64,000 nt of DNA from Halalkalibacter okhensis (GTDB lineage: Bacteria; Bacillota; Bacilli; Bacillales; Bacillaceae_D). Shown here piece by piece: positions 9,979 through 19,030 of the stretch (position 1 is the stretch's first letter; each line of letters starts with the position of its first letter). The notes under the pieces were generated by a model. That model was not told the DNA's origin. It saw nothing but the letters and a program-made list of their open reading frames with translations, and did not search any database. The DNA lies in NCBI RefSeq assembly GCF_000787375.1, contig NZ_JRJU01000018.1:1-64000 (forward strand). Reading direction: 5' to 3'. A program made the position numbers and the translations under genes.

Positions 9979-10317
9979 TAAAAAACTCTCCTTTCAATGT
10001 GGCGATAAATTTCTAATGTTAGTAAACAAGTGAATTGTAAGTTACACATTCAACAATAAGATTAAGTTCTTTCTAAAACAACCAAAGTGTAATCGATTTC
10101 AACATCATGCCTATTCTCTTGCTTATTAGCAATTACACCTTTACTTTAATCCATGATCCCCTTTCCGACATTGCAAAATCCAACTCAAAAACTGTATATT
10201 CTTGCTTTTTAATGATAATCTTCTTCCAAATTTCCTATAGCGTTTACAACCCTTTATAGTTGAAATATACTTAGTTTAATAGGTAATATGTATCTTACAA
10301 TTCTAAGGGTGATAAAA
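9979..10317. promoter_or_regulatory. Divergent iolH/araC-type intergenic region
   Basis: A gene-free spacer that must hold both divergent promoters. Its clearest feature is the operator-like block at 10184-10209 described separately. The rest is AT-rich without convincing repeats. Confidence 0.5.
10184..10209 (+). promoter_or_regulatory. Shared operator-like motif between iolH and araC-type gene
   Basis: Contains ACTGTATATTCTTGCTTTT and matches the iolI upstream block (6743-6768) at 24 of 26 positions. It is 109 bp before the TTG start of the regulator gene. This is the expected position for an AraC-family site acting on both genes. Confidence 0.55.
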
Positions 10318-11181
10318 TTGAATTATTATATTCCAAAAGTAGAACCTGGCCTCAAGTTAAAAAAAGGATTATTTTTTTATGAACCTTCGGAATTAACAAA
10401 GAGCTTATATTTCTATGTACTATGGGGTGGAGAATATATTGTAGAATCGCCCTACAGTATTAGACGTAACTACATGGATTCCTTTTTAATTTTCTTTATT
10501 AAAAGTGGGTCGATGCATTTTCATTACCTCGATCAGTCCTTCACCGCCACAAGAGGTGATATTGTCTTATTAGATTGTAAAGAAAAGAATAATTACTCTG
10601 TCACAGAAGAAACTGAGTTCCAGTTTTTTCACTTTACTGGAAAAGGTACTCAAGACCTATATAATGAGATTTACCAAAGAAATGGGTGTGTATTCAAGCT
10701 TCCATCCCACCAAAACAATATACCGACTATTCTATCGCTTTTAGCATCAAAAAAAGAAATTGACTTTAACATCTCTTTAGAAATTTATGAGTTACTAGGG
10801 AACCTACTAGAAAGTACTCGAAACACGTTTGAAAGCAGAGATGCAAATATGAACAAAGTTCCACCAGAAATTCAAGTAGCTCTAAACTATATTAATGAAA
10901 ACTATTCTTCTAAAATTACCATCGATAAACTAAGCGAAATCTCAAACCTTAGTACTTCTCATTTTTGTCGGACATTTAAAAAATATATGGGAACTAGTCC
11001 ATATCAATATACTCTAAATTATCGATTAAACCAGGCTAAAAATTTATTAGTACAAACCAACCTTTCAGTCGAGCAAATAAGCGAGGACTGTGGGTTTTAT
11101 GGGATAGGTCATTTTATTAAGGCATTTTCTAAGTCAACTGATGGGATGACCCCTGGAAAATTCAGAAAAATTTGTTTTTAA
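10318..11181 (+). CDS. AraC-family transcriptional regulator, second copy
   Basis: About 287 residues: an AraC-type cupin in the N-terminal half (YSIRRNYMDSFLIFFIKSGS, then GDIVLLDCKEKNNYSV) and a two-HTH AraC domain at the C-terminus (ITIDKLSEISNLSTSHFCRT..., VEQISEDCGFYGIGHFIKAF, MTPGKFRK). The overall plan matches the regulator at 3763. An ATG at 10288 opens the frame with a poor ribosome site; TTG at 10318 has AAGGGTG six bases upstream and is preferred. It is divergent from iolH. The second HTH lacks the usual small residues of the first copy (DCGFYGIGH against QVGYSSSSG), so the two may read different half-sites. Confidence 0.87.
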   Translation: MNYYIPKVEPGLKLKKGLFFYEPSELTKSLYFYVLWGGEYIVESPYSIRRNYMDSFLIFFIKSGSMHFHYLDQSFTATRGDIVLLDCKEKNNYSVTEETEFQFFHFTGKGTQDLYNEIYQRNGCVFKLPSHQNNIPTILSLLASKKEIDFNISLEIYELLGNLLESTRNTFESRDANMNKVPPEIQVALNYINENYSSKITIDKLSEISNLSTSHFCRTFKKYMGTSPYQYTLNYRLNQAKNLLVQTNLSVEQISEDCGFYGIGHFIKAFSKSTDGMTPGKFRKICF

Positions 11182-11338
11182 AAATTATGATATGTGTGCT
11201 TCTGCTTTAATTTTGATGACCTTTTACTATTAAGAATACAGTAAGGCTGGTAGAAAAACTTCAGAATGCAAATCAGTCTTACTGTCCCCTTTTCAACGAA
11301 CGAATTTTATTTCGCCTTTTTGTTTACCTTATAAAAAA

Positions 11339-11370
11339 TAGTAGCACATGGCATTAAGCCTGTGCTACTA
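11339..11370 (-). terminator. Terminator of the UbiD-family gene
   Basis: Perfect 10-bp stem TAGTAGCACA / TGTGCTACTA with a 12-base loop, followed on the minus strand by TTTTTTAT. It lies 53 bp beyond the stop at 11423. Confidence 0.85.
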
Positions 11371-11422
11371 ATGTTAGTTGATTATTCCCTCCTAAAAATC
11401 CATACAACTCCCAAAACGTGTT

Positions 11423-13252
11423 TCACTCTAGATGTCCTAGACTAGCCCCTTTAACAAAAAATCGCTCAATCTTTTTCTCAACACTTGAATCAGGAACTAA
11501 TGGTGGAGCATGGTGAGGCTTCGTGCGGGCATCAATGATCACATTGTCACAAGCCCAGTGCTTAAATTCATAATGCTCATTCACACCATATATATCATGA
11601 GAAGGGTTGCTTCTTGTGAATGTCGCCCATAGAAAATTGCTTGTTGACTCACTGACGAATCGACTATCATCACAAAGGATGATCATAGGGCACGAAGGTA
11701 GTTCACCGTTGTTACGGATTGCCTCACTTAATTTTTGCAACTCCTGGTTAGCTTGGTCATAACTTGTAAACTTAGGGCCTTGAATGGCGACAACCCCTGA
11801 CATTACAAGATGCGGTTGATCAAAGCCTTGTAATTCTTTTAATGTATCAGGAACCTCTAAGCATAACTCTCTTTTTTTATCACCATAAGCAGCAAATACC
11901 ACTTTGCTTCCTGTATTTAAACCCGTCCCTGAATAGTCCAATGTATCAATGGTCGTGTTTGTTTGAAAATGGATATCACGACGTAAATCGATCCGTTCTA
12001 AAATATATGTTAAAAACTCCTCTTCTTTGCGTGTAGCTAAAGGTTGCTCCTCTTCTGCTGTGATAAATAAATACTTGGCTAAGCTTAATTGGCCTGTCCC
12101 TAAAATTCGGTTAGCCAGAGTTAAAAGCTCCGTTGGCTGCTTTACTTTTTGGTATGGTGTATACCGTTCGCTTCCTATTGCAAAAAGCAACGGATGTACA
12201 CCAGCTGCATCTACTGCGTGGACTTCTTCAACACCAGGAATATCTTGCTTAATCGCATCACCTGTAAGCTCATGAATGAGATCTCCAAAAGCTGTATCTT
12301 CTTGTGGTGGACGACCAACAACTGTAAACGGCCAAATCGAATTAGACTTAGCGTATACTTTATGAACACGCATGACCGGAAATGGATGAGTAAGACTATA
12401 GTATCCTAAGTGATCACCAAAAGGCCCCTCTGGCTTTGTCTCTTGAGGATGAACCTCTCCCGTAATAACAAAGTCAGCGTCATGACTAATACAATAACCA
12501 TCTACATAGCTATGCCGAAAACGTCGTCCCGCTAGCAACCCAGCAAATGTCATTTCACTTAGCCCTTCTGGAAGTGGCATGACTGCTGCTAACGTATGAG
12601 AAGGTGGTCCTCCAATAAAGATACTCACCTTTAAGGGGATTCCTAGTCTATTCGCTTTCTCTTGATGCACTCCAATTCCACGATGTATTTGATAATGTAA
12701 ACCGATTTCCTTATTCAAATCATACTCATTACCACTAAGCTGAATACGATACATCCCCAGATTTGCATTCATGATCCCTGGCTTCTCAGGATCTTCAGAA
12801 TAAACTTGAGGTAGAGTGACAAACGCCCCTCCATCATCAGGCCAATGATGAATTAGTGGCAGATCAGAAATTTGAATCTCTTGAAAATCAGCTGGAATGC
12901 TGCTTGATTTTTTTAAAGGTAGAGCTTTTGTAGCGGCAAGCCCTGCCCCTATATGTTTAAACGGATTTTTCAATGGGCTCATTGGATCATTTCTTAAAGC
13001 AATAACACTTTGTGTTGCTTCTAATGTTTTCCGAAAAATAAATTTGCTCCGCCGAACCGTTCCAAACAAATTGGAAACGGCTTTAAACTTAGAGCCTTTC
13101 ACATTTTCAAATAACAATGCAGGTCCACCAGCTTCAAAGACTTTTAAGTGGATAGCTGCCATTTCAAGATGAGGATCAACTTCTTCTTTAATTCTTACTA
13201 ACTGACCGTCCCTCTCCAAATCTAAAATACATTCTTCTAAATTACGATACAT
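11423..13252 (-). CDS. UbiD-family prenyl-FMN-dependent decarboxylase (long form)
   Basis: 609-residue member of the UbiD/MenA-type (de)carboxylase family, which uses prenylated FMN to remove or add carboxyl groups on aromatic or unsaturated acids. Family blocks are PLIHHWPDDGGAFVTLPQVY near 131-150, GMYRIQL, IGLHYQIHRGIGVH and the active-site region EGPFGDHLGYYS near 275-286, followed by PWTV-like WPFTVVGRPPQEDTAFG. It is longer than B. subtilis YclC (about 470) owing to an extended C-terminal part. No ubiX-like prenyltransferase gene is nearby, so the cofactor would come from elsewhere. It is a single-gene unit between two terminators. The substrate is unknown; a menaquinone-related acid or a phenolic acid are both possible. 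Confidence 0.83.
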   Translation of the reverse strand: MYRNLEECILDLERDGQLVRIKEEVDPHLEMAAIHLKVFEAGGPALLFENVKGSKFKAVSNLFGTVRRSKFIFRKTLEATQSVIALRNDPMSPLKNPFKHIGAGLAATKALPLKKSSSIPADFQEIQISDLPLIHHWPDDGGAFVTLPQVYSEDPEKPGIMNANLGMYRIQLSGNEYDLNKEIGLHYQIHRGIGVHQEKANRLGIPLKVSIFIGGPPSHTLAAVMPLPEGLSEMTFAGLLAGRRFRHSYVDGYCISHDADFVITGEVHPQETKPEGPFGDHLGYYSLTHPFPVMRVHKVYAKSNSIWPFTVVGRPPQEDTAFGDLIHELTGDAIKQDIPGVEEVHAVDAAGVHPLLFAIGSERYTPYQKVKQPTELLTLANRILGTGQLSLAKYLFITAEEEQPLATRKEEEFLTYILERIDLRRDIHFQTNTTIDTLDYSGTGLNTGSKVVFAAYGDKKRELCLEVPDTLKELQGFDQPHLVMSGVVAIQGPKFTSYDQANQELQKLSEAIRNNGELPSCPMIILCDDSRFVSESTSNFLWATFTRSNPSHDIYGVNEHYEFKHWACDNVIIDARTKPHHAPPLVPDSSVEKKIERFFVKGASLGHLE

Positions 13253-13560
13253 TGTACATTAGCTCCTATTTTTATTACTTAATACATTCATTATACTTGT
13301 TCTATTATACAATGTCTTCCCTCGAGTGTCTTATCCAGGCCATTCCATCCAACACAAAAAGAGGCTGCTCCAATAGATCCAAACTTTGACCTTTTGGGGC
13401 AACCTTACGTTACTTTCTTAAACGAGAGGATTTAAACCTGAACAAGACCTCCTAAAAAACTTTCATTATGCAAATATTAGAGCCCTTATCACTATTATAG
13501 AGACAGAATAGTGCAATTGGCGACATTATTCACCGGGAAATTTCTGCTAATGCTATAGTA
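13253..13560. other. Intergenic spacer with UbiD promoter and a hairpin
   Basis: TATAAT-like hexamers on the minus strand near 13290-13315 fit the UbiD promoter. An imperfect hairpin (AGGCTGCTCCAA / TTGGGGCAACCT) at about 13364-13407 resembles a terminator stem. No coding frame is apparent. Confidence 0.4.
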
Positions 13561-13563
13561 AAA

Positions 13564-13600
13564 GGGATGTTCTAAATGGCTGGCTTTCCTAGAACATCCC
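13564..13600 (-). terminator. Terminator of the iron-uptake/flavoprotein operon
   Basis: Stem GGGATGTTCTA / TAGAACATCCC, perfect 11 bp. On the minus strand it is followed by TTTTACT. It lies 34 bp beyond the stop at 13634. Confidence 0.8.
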
Positions 13601-13633
13601 TCTTACTACTTTTTTATTATACTAATAGAACAT

Positions 13634-14227
13634 TTATCCGTTTATTTTTACTCCATTAATTTTCAAGTGTGCCTGGAATATTTCCATTAAGGTTGGAAGT
13701 GTTGCTTTATCCTCCCAAGACTCATAGTCCCAGATGTTTGATTGCTTTAAAGCTCTCGGACAATGAATGAATGCTTCTTCTACATCAACCCCAATACCAA
13801 GAAGAGGTGGTTTCCCCTTTAAACTCATTTGATCTAAAATGGTTTCGTCTTTAATTATCGTCGCCTGACCATTTATCCGTAGTACATCGTCCAAACCTGG
13901 GATGACAAAAAGCAAACCAACTTGAGGGTTTTCTAGAATATTCATTATCGAATCTAATCTTTTGTTACCCGGTCGATCCGGTATAACTAACTGCTTGTCA
14001 TTTAATACAAAAACACTTCCTGGGCTATCCCCTCTCGGTGACACATCGCAGTGACCATGAGCACCCGCTGTTGCTAGAAAGAATAAGGGAGATTTAGAGA
14101 TGAAATTTTTGCAATGGTCATCAATAATCGATATCGTTTTATGAACGACATTCTGATGGGGAACCCCTACAATTTCCCTAAGCTCCTTTTCGGATGTAAT
14201 CGCACTTTCAGCAAAGTTAACTGACAT
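13634..14227 (-). CDS. PPOX-type FMN-dependent flavoprotein (COG3576 / MSMEG_1061-like)
   Basis: 197-residue split-barrel protein of the pyridoxamine-phosphate-oxidase-like group. The recognisable core is FFLATAGAHGHCDVSPRGDSP, then VIPDRPGNKRLDSIMNILENP and VGLLFVIPG, which bind FMN in this family. The frame extends up to 14266, but GGAAGGAGAGAGG lies just before ATG 14227, which is taken as the start. It follows the FhuB-type permease by 50 bp and probably closes that operon. Flavoproteins of this fold can act as reductases or oxygenases on small molecules. A role in freeing iron from an imported chelate is attractive but is inferred only from position. Confidence 0.8.
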   Translation of the reverse strand: MSVNFAESAITSEKELREIVGVPHQNVVHKTISIIDDHCKNFISKSPLFFLATAGAHGHCDVSPRGDSPGSVFVLNDKQLVIPDRPGNKRLDSIMNILENPQVGLLFVIPGLDDVLRINGQATIIKDETILDQMSLKGKPPLLGIGVDVEEAFIHCPRALKQSNIWDYESWEDKATLPTLMEIFQAHLKINGVKING

Positions 14228-14277
14228 TTTACCTCTCTCCTTCCTCTTACTATTGTAATCGACCAATTTAACAAATA

Positions 14278-16239
14278 CTATTTCATTTTCCTTAATAAGT
14301 ACAATAAATATGGGGTACCAATCACTGCAACAATCAATCCACTTGGGATTTCATTTGGCTGAATTACAATTCTCCCTAATAAATCTGCTATAACTAGTAA
14401 TAAGCCGCCTAGTAAACCTGAAACGATAATGAGTGGGAGATGGCGAAACCCAACTAATCTTCTGGCGATATGCGGTGCAACAAGCCCAATAAAACCAATT
14501 GTTCCTACAAGGCACACAGCAATCGTACTTAATGCCACTCCAATGACTAAAGACCAAACTCGAGCAGATCTGACTGAAACTCCTAATCCAGAAGCAACAT
14601 CATCTCCAAAAGTTAACGTATCTAATTTACGTGTCATATAGATAGCAGGACCAATAAAGATGACCAGTAAGATGAGGGCATAATACACATCGTCCCAGCC
14701 TTTTCCATACGTACTTCCAGACAACCAAACAAGCGCTGCTGCAACAGCTAACTTTGCTTTTACAACGAATACTTGAGTCGCTGCTGAACCGAAAGCAGAA
14801 ATAGCAATTCCCATCAAAGCGACAAGCATTGGTTGGAAATTATTTTTCCATGCCGTAACTAAAATAATGAGCAGGGCTACAACAGAACCAAAGATAGCAC
14901 CTAGTGGCATAAAAGCAGCAGGGATGGCTGGGAACATAACTAGTAACAGCATTGCCCCTGCCCCACCCATCGATGTGACACCAATGACACTAGCATCAGC
15001 TAATGGATTTCGTAACACGCCTTGTAGCAAAACTCCTGTAACTGCCAGAATGACCCCTACAATAAACGATGTCAACACACGCGGGATCCGGAAGTTCCAA
15101 ATATATGTGTTTGTCCAATTCATTGACCATTCTGTTCCATTGTAAGAAAAAGCGATAATAACGCTTAAAACAATCATCGTTATTAGTGTCGGTACGATCA
15201 CTTTTAAGCGAATAGGTGATGTCGTCCCCCCCATTTGCCGTTCTGAACGTTTGATGGAACGGGCAGTCTTCCACGCTAAATATAGGAGCCAAGGTCCACC
15301 AATTAACGCAGTCATAGCTCCAACTGGCACTTCTTGTCCAGGTTGAATGATTCGGCCAAGAACATCTGCTCCAATCATCATAATTGCTCCCCATAAGAAC
15401 GAATGAACAAATATCATTACATGCCCTTTTATGCCAAGCATCCGGACAATATGTGGTGCCATTAACCCTATAAAACCTATAGGGCCAACAACACTAACTG
15501 TGACAGCAGCTAGTACAATTGCTACACCCCACGTAGCCAATTTAATCACTGAAACCTTTTGCCCAAGCGAAGTCGCGATATCTTCACCAAGAGATAAGGT
15601 GTCAAGCGGTTTAGCTAAAAGCAAGGCACCAACAAACGCAATTGCAATGACAGGTGCAGCGAAAATGATGCCGTTCCAATTTAATTGAACAAGGGTACCA
15701 GATCCCCATAGGAAAAGGCCATTTGTCTTATTTTCAAATAATAATTGCATCGCCCCTGTAACCGAAGCAAACATTAAGGAAATAATCATTCCTGTTAATG
15801 CAACACGAACAGGCTCCATTTGTCGTCCTGCTAACATAACAACCATAATTGAAGAAACGATCGCTCCAAGTAAAGCTGTTAAAAATGGAAAATTCCCTAA
15901 AAAACTAGGAAAGAAAATTGTTGACGCAACAACAAAGAAAAATGCTCCTGCATTAATGCCTAACGTACCAGGTGCTGCTAATGGGTTTTTCGTCAACGTT
16001 TGTAAAGCAGCACCGGATACCGCAAGTGCTCCCCCTGCTAATATTCCTATTACTAACCTAGGGAGACGAAATGATAGGACAATATCTTGAATCCGACCTT
16101 CCACCCACACCTCGCTTAATAATTCTGAAATGGAGTATTCAGCTTGTCCTTGTGTTAAGTGGATTATTGATAACAGAATAAGCAGGAAGAAGCCCCCTGT
16201 CAGAATGACAAAGGACTTATTCGCCGTCTTTTTAGACAT
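14278..16239 (-). CDS. FhuB-type iron-siderophore ABC permease (two fused FecCD domains)
   Basis: 653-residue membrane protein made of two tandem FecCD/BtuC-like permease domains. Each half ends in the same block (TVSVVGPIGFIGLMAPHIVR about 245-265 and AVCLVGTIGFIGLVAPHIAR about 570-590), which contacts the ATPase, and each has an LGEDIATSLG/FGDDVASGLG loop. E. coli FhuB is the model for the fused form; most Bacillus systems use two separate subunits. About 18-20 hydrophobic segments are expected. Its ATG overlaps the receptor stop as TAATG, so the two are translationally coupled. Confidence 0.92.
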   Translation of the reverse strand: MSKKTANKSFVILTGGFFLLILLSIIHLTQGQAEYSISELLSEVWVEGRIQDIVLSFRLPRLVIGILAGGALAVSGAALQTLTKNPLAAPGTLGINAGAFFFVVASTIFFPSFLGNFPFLTALLGAIVSSIMVVMLAGRQMEPVRVALTGMIISLMFASVTGAMQLLFENKTNGLFLWGSGTLVQLNWNGIIFAAPVIAIAFVGALLLAKPLDTLSLGEDIATSLGQKVSVIKLATWGVAIVLAAVTVSVVGPIGFIGLMAPHIVRMLGIKGHVMIFVHSFLWGAIMMIGADVLGRIIQPGQEVPVGAMTALIGGPWLLYLAWKTARSIKRSERQMGGTTSPIRLKVIVPTLITMIVLSVIIAFSYNGTEWSMNWTNTYIWNFRIPRVLTSFIVGVILAVTGVLLQGVLRNPLADASVIGVTSMGGAGAMLLLVMFPAIPAAFMPLGAIFGSVVALLIILVTAWKNNFQPMLVALMGIAISAFGSAATQVFVVKAKLAVAAALVWLSGSTYGKGWDDVYYALILLVIFIGPAIYMTRKLDTLTFGDDVASGLGVSVRSARVWSLVIGVALSTIAVCLVGTIGFIGLVAPHIARRLVGFRHLPLIIVSGLLGGLLLVIADLLGRIVIQPNEIPSGLIVAVIGTPYLLYLLRKMK

Positions 16240-17243
16240 TACTCATTCACCAGTGTAGCCGTAATTTGATCAACCAATGTACCAGCAGATAATGGTCCTC
16301 CATATAACCATGTATCAGCTCCTAAGTCATATAGACGATCTTCCGCTACAAACGTTAGATTTTCCCAAACTTTATTACCTTTCAACTGATTTTCATAAAT
16401 ATTATCAGTATCTGGCACTGTATATAAATAATTAGCGTCTTCATATTTAACTAAGCCTTCAACATTAAACGTACTAGAACCAAAGATTTCAAATTGATCT
16501 GGTTCATGGATATTAGTTAGTCCAATTTTTTCTAAAATAATTGATGCCATTGAATTAGGCGTAAAAACTCTGATTTCAGGTGCTTGAGGTCCTGAATAAG
16601 CAAGAGTAAGGATGACATCGTTCGTTTCAAGATTTCCAGCTTCAATTTTTGCTTGCGCTTCCTCATATTGGGCTTCAAGATCAGCTAACACTTGCGTTGC
16701 CTCTGCTTCTTTCCCAACTGCTTTTGCCATTTCGTTAAACGTCATTTCCATTTCTTCATAAAGATTGATACTTTCATCTTCTGGATAAGGATTAAAGATT
16801 ACTGTTGGCGCAATCGATTCTAGTTGATCAAGCATAGCATCGTGTCGGAAACTTACACCAATGATTAAATCTGGCTCAATAGAAGCAATAGCTTCTAAGT
16901 TAGGTTCTTGTCTTCCACCAACATCTACTACCGTATCATCTAGTTGCGGTTCGATGTTTACATAGTCTCCATACCCTTCAATATCTGCCATTCCTGCTGG
17001 CTGCATTCCAAGAGCTAAAAGATTTTCTGCATATGTCCATTCAAGTACGACAACCTTTTTAGCCGGGCCATCCAATGGCACTTCACCATTAACACCCTCT
17101 ATTGTTATTTCACTTACTTCTTCATTTGTTGTTTCATCATTTGCTAATTCTTCTTCATTCGCAATCGTTTCTTCATTTTCAGACGAACAAGCAGCTAATA
17201 CAAGAATAAAAAGAAAAAGTGCTACAGTTGTTAGTTTCTTCAT
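16239..17243 (-). CDS. Iron-siderophore ABC transporter substrate-binding lipoprotein
   Basis: 334-residue receptor of the FhuD/BtuF-type (TroA-like) class. A lipoprotein signal ends in VLAACSS (Cys19), followed by an acidic linker. The periplasmic-type domain shows KKVVVLEWTYAENLLALGM, EPNLEAIASIEPDLIIG and a C-terminal TWLYGGPLSAGTLVDQI. It binds ferric chelate outside the membrane and hands it to the FhuB-type permease. It is the first gene of the leftward operon; a perfect Fur box (17294-17308) lies 50 bp before the start. The exact siderophore cannot be read from sequence. Confidence 0.92.
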   Translation of the reverse strand: MKKLTTVALFLFILVLAACSSENEETIANEEELANDETTNEEVSEITIEGVNGEVPLDGPAKKVVVLEWTYAENLLALGMQPAGMADIEGYGDYVNIEPQLDDTVVDVGGRQEPNLEAIASIEPDLIIGVSFRHDAMLDQLESIAPTVIFNPYPEDESINLYEEMEMTFNEMAKAVGKEAEATQVLADLEAQYEEAQAKIEAGNLETNDVILTLAYSGPQAPEIRVFTPNSMASIILEKIGLTNIHEPDQFEIFGSSTFNVEGLVKYEDANYLYTVPDTDNIYENQLKGNKVWENLTFVAEDRLYDLGADTWLYGGPLSAGTLVDQITATLVNE

Positions 17244-17293
17244 TTTGGACCCCCGAGTTAATGATAAAGTATGATGCCTCTCTCTTTAGAACT

Positions 17294-17308
17294 TGATAAT
17301 CATTATCA
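17294..17308. promoter_or_regulatory. Fur box 1
   Basis: TGATAATCATTATCA is a perfect 7-1-7 match to the Bacillus Fur consensus TGATAATNATTATCA. It is in the divergent promoter region between the receptor (minus) and the ATPase (plus) genes, closer to the former. Confidence 0.92.
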
Positions 17309-17359
17309 ATTCAATGTTAGTTTATATGGATTTGCTGTTTTTGTAAAGAAAAAATTCAA

Positions 17360-17389
17360 TTGTTACTAAAAATCATTCTCACTTATACT
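17360..17389 (+). promoter_or_regulatory. Promoter with Fur box 2 for the ATPase-fhuF unit
   Basis: TTGTTA (17360-17365) and TATACT (17384-17389) spaced by 18 bp form a sigma-A-type promoter. Between them TAAAAATCATTCTCA (17367-17381) matches the Fur 7-1-7 consensus at 12 of 15 positions, so iron-loaded Fur would block this promoter too. Confidence 0.65.
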
Positions 17390-17456
17390 CTTATTTATGG
17401 TAGGATAGATGTAATGAGAGAGACTATCAATGAGTAAATTGTGGAGGAATGATGAA

Positions 17457-18284
17457 ATGAAGACTTCTATTCAAACAAACGGATTATCCATCGGGTATCA
17501 TGATCACTTGCTATTTGACAACTTAAATGTATCGATCCCACGTGGTGAAATCTCTGTATTTGTAGGAAGCAATGGTTGTGGGAAGTCTACCCTTCTTCGT
17601 TCAATCGCACGTTTACTAAAACCTACAAACGGATCAGTCTTATTAGAAGGAAAAGATGTTCAACGGATGTCTTCACGTGAAGTTGCAAAAAAGATGGGAA
17701 TCCTCCCTCAATCTCCTATTTCACCAGAAGGATTAACCGTTCATGACCTAGTAAAACAAGGACGCTATCCTCATCAATCTTGGTTAAATCGTTGGTCACA
17801 AGAGGATACAGAAAAGGTCGAAGCAGCCATGAAAGCTACGCGTGTAGATGAACTTCGTGACCGTCCTGTTGATGAGCTATCAGGCGGTCAAAGACAGCGT
17901 GCTTGGATTGCTATGACCCTTGCGCAGGATACAGACATCATTTTATTAGATGAACCTACAACCTATTTAGATATGACTCACCAAATAGAGATTTTAGACC
18001 TACTATTTGAGTTAAACGAACAAGATGGTCGAACCATCATTATGGTCTTGCATGATATTAACTTGGCTTCTAGATATGCACATAATATTATTGCTATAAA
18101 AGATGGAGCTGTTTTTAATCAAGGGACTCCTGAATCAATTATAAATTGTGAGCTAGTTCGTTCGGTCTTTGGCATGGAGTGTCAAGTAGCAACTGATCCA
18201 ATTTTTGGAACCCCTCATTGTATTCCTTTTGGTAAAGGAAGATGTGTTGTACCTAAAGTAAATGAGGCGATTTCAGGTGCTTAA
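17457..18284 (+). CDS. Iron-siderophore ABC transporter ATP-binding protein (FhuC/FecE-like)
   Basis: 275-residue ABC ATPase. Walker A GSNGCGKST lies near residue 35, the LSGGQRQR signature near 140, Walker B IILLDEPT near 160 and the switch His in MVLHDINLASRYAHNI near 190. SIGYHDHLLFDNLNVSIPRGE is the iron-chelate subfamily type. The frame can begin at 17430, but GGAGG at 17443-17447 lies nine bases before ATG 17457. It is divergent from the receptor and permease genes and overlaps the FhuF-like gene. It is the energy subunit for that permease. Confidence 0.93.
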   Translation: MKTSIQTNGLSIGYHDHLLFDNLNVSIPRGEISVFVGSNGCGKSTLLRSIARLLKPTNGSVLLEGKDVQRMSSREVAKKMGILPQSPISPEGLTVHDLVKQGRYPHQSWLNRWSQEDTEKVEAAMKATRVDELRDRPVDELSGGQRQRAWIAMTLAQDTDIILLDEPTTYLDMTHQIEILDLLFELNEQDGRTIIMVLHDINLASRYAHNIIAIKDGAVFNQGTPESIINCELVRSVFGMECQVATDPIFGTPHCIPFGKGRCVVPKVNEAISGA

Positions 18285-18924
18285 TCTAGAACGATTTCAA
18301 GTATATTTTGGAAATCAACATCAAGAATCCATGAGTGTTAGTGCCAGCATTTCAGATGGCTTTGATCGCTTCATTTCCAATATCAAATGCTCAACAGGCT
18401 CTCCAACTACAGCTGTAGCGACGTCCGTCTATTTACGTCGATACGGCTTTTTTATAGCCGCACTGCTGTACTTGAAAGCTTATAATAAAATGTGGGACGG
18501 TTCACTAGATAACATACATCTTGTAGAAACAACTCATGGTCTTGTTTTTGAAATTGACGACCATTACATTAGAGATGAACAACCTGGTGACTTAGAGTTG
18601 ATTGTTAAGAAATATGGATTTCCTGTTGTAAATGAATTGGCATCTAGGGCCAACATTTCAAAATTTATTTTATGGGAAAATATATGGGGTTATGTCTTAT
18701 GGATGTATGGCTCAACGGAAACCAAGCAAGCGAGACTGGATCTTGAAATGCTTTTGGAAGATGATATTTGGCAACCTGACATTCGACGTTCCATGTTCAA
18801 AAAGTTTCTAAACGGGCGTACGTTTGAAGATGCAGCAACAAATTATGAACGCGTTACCTGTTGTTTATATAAAGAATTACCAGGTAGTGAATCTTGTCCG
18901 TATTGTCCGCATGTTAGCAATTAG
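18277..18924 (+). CDS. FhuF-like ferric-siderophore reductase, [2Fe-2S] protein
   Basis: About 215 residues. The C-terminus has CCLYKELPGSESCPYC, i.e. C-C-X10-C-X2-C, the unusual [2Fe-2S] ligand pattern of FhuF-type ferric reductases. The middle part (FFIAALLYLKAYNKMWDGSLD and LVFEIDDHYI) fits the FhuF/IucA-C fold. It would reduce the imported ferric chelate in the cytoplasm to release iron. GAGG at 18264-18267 suits GTG 18277; an ATG at 18262 is in frame but lacks a good ribosome site. It overlaps the ATPase by a few bases and should be cotranslated. Confidence 0.85.
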   Translation: MLNLERFQVYFGNQHQESMSVSASISDGFDRFISNIKCSTGSPTTAVATSVYLRRYGFFIAALLYLKAYNKMWDGSLDNIHLVETTHGLVFEIDDHYIRDEQPGDLELIVKKYGFPVVNELASRANISKFILWENIWGYVLWMYGSTETKQARLDLEMLLEDDIWQPDIRRSMFKKFLNGRTFEDAATNYERVTCCLYKELPGSESCPYCPHVSN

Positions 18925-18953
18925 TACATACGGATGGACCTTATCCATTATTA

Positions 18954-19002
18954 AAACCTGTGATTGTATTTAGGAGTTCCCAAAATACGATCACAGGTTT
19001 TA
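18954..19002. terminator. Bidirectional terminator between fhuF-like and yesN-like genes
   Basis: AAAACCTGTGAT-GTATTT pairs with AAATAC-ATCACAGGTTTT around a short loop, followed by TTTATC on the plus strand. It separates two convergent units. Confidence 0.85.
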
Positions 19003-19030
19003 TCATGTTCGATTTCTAACTGCCTTCTTT

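Noticed and set aside
14867-15145. Long antisense frames across the FhuB-type permease gene
   Set aside because: These are shadow frames of a conserved coding region with no ribosome site or homology.
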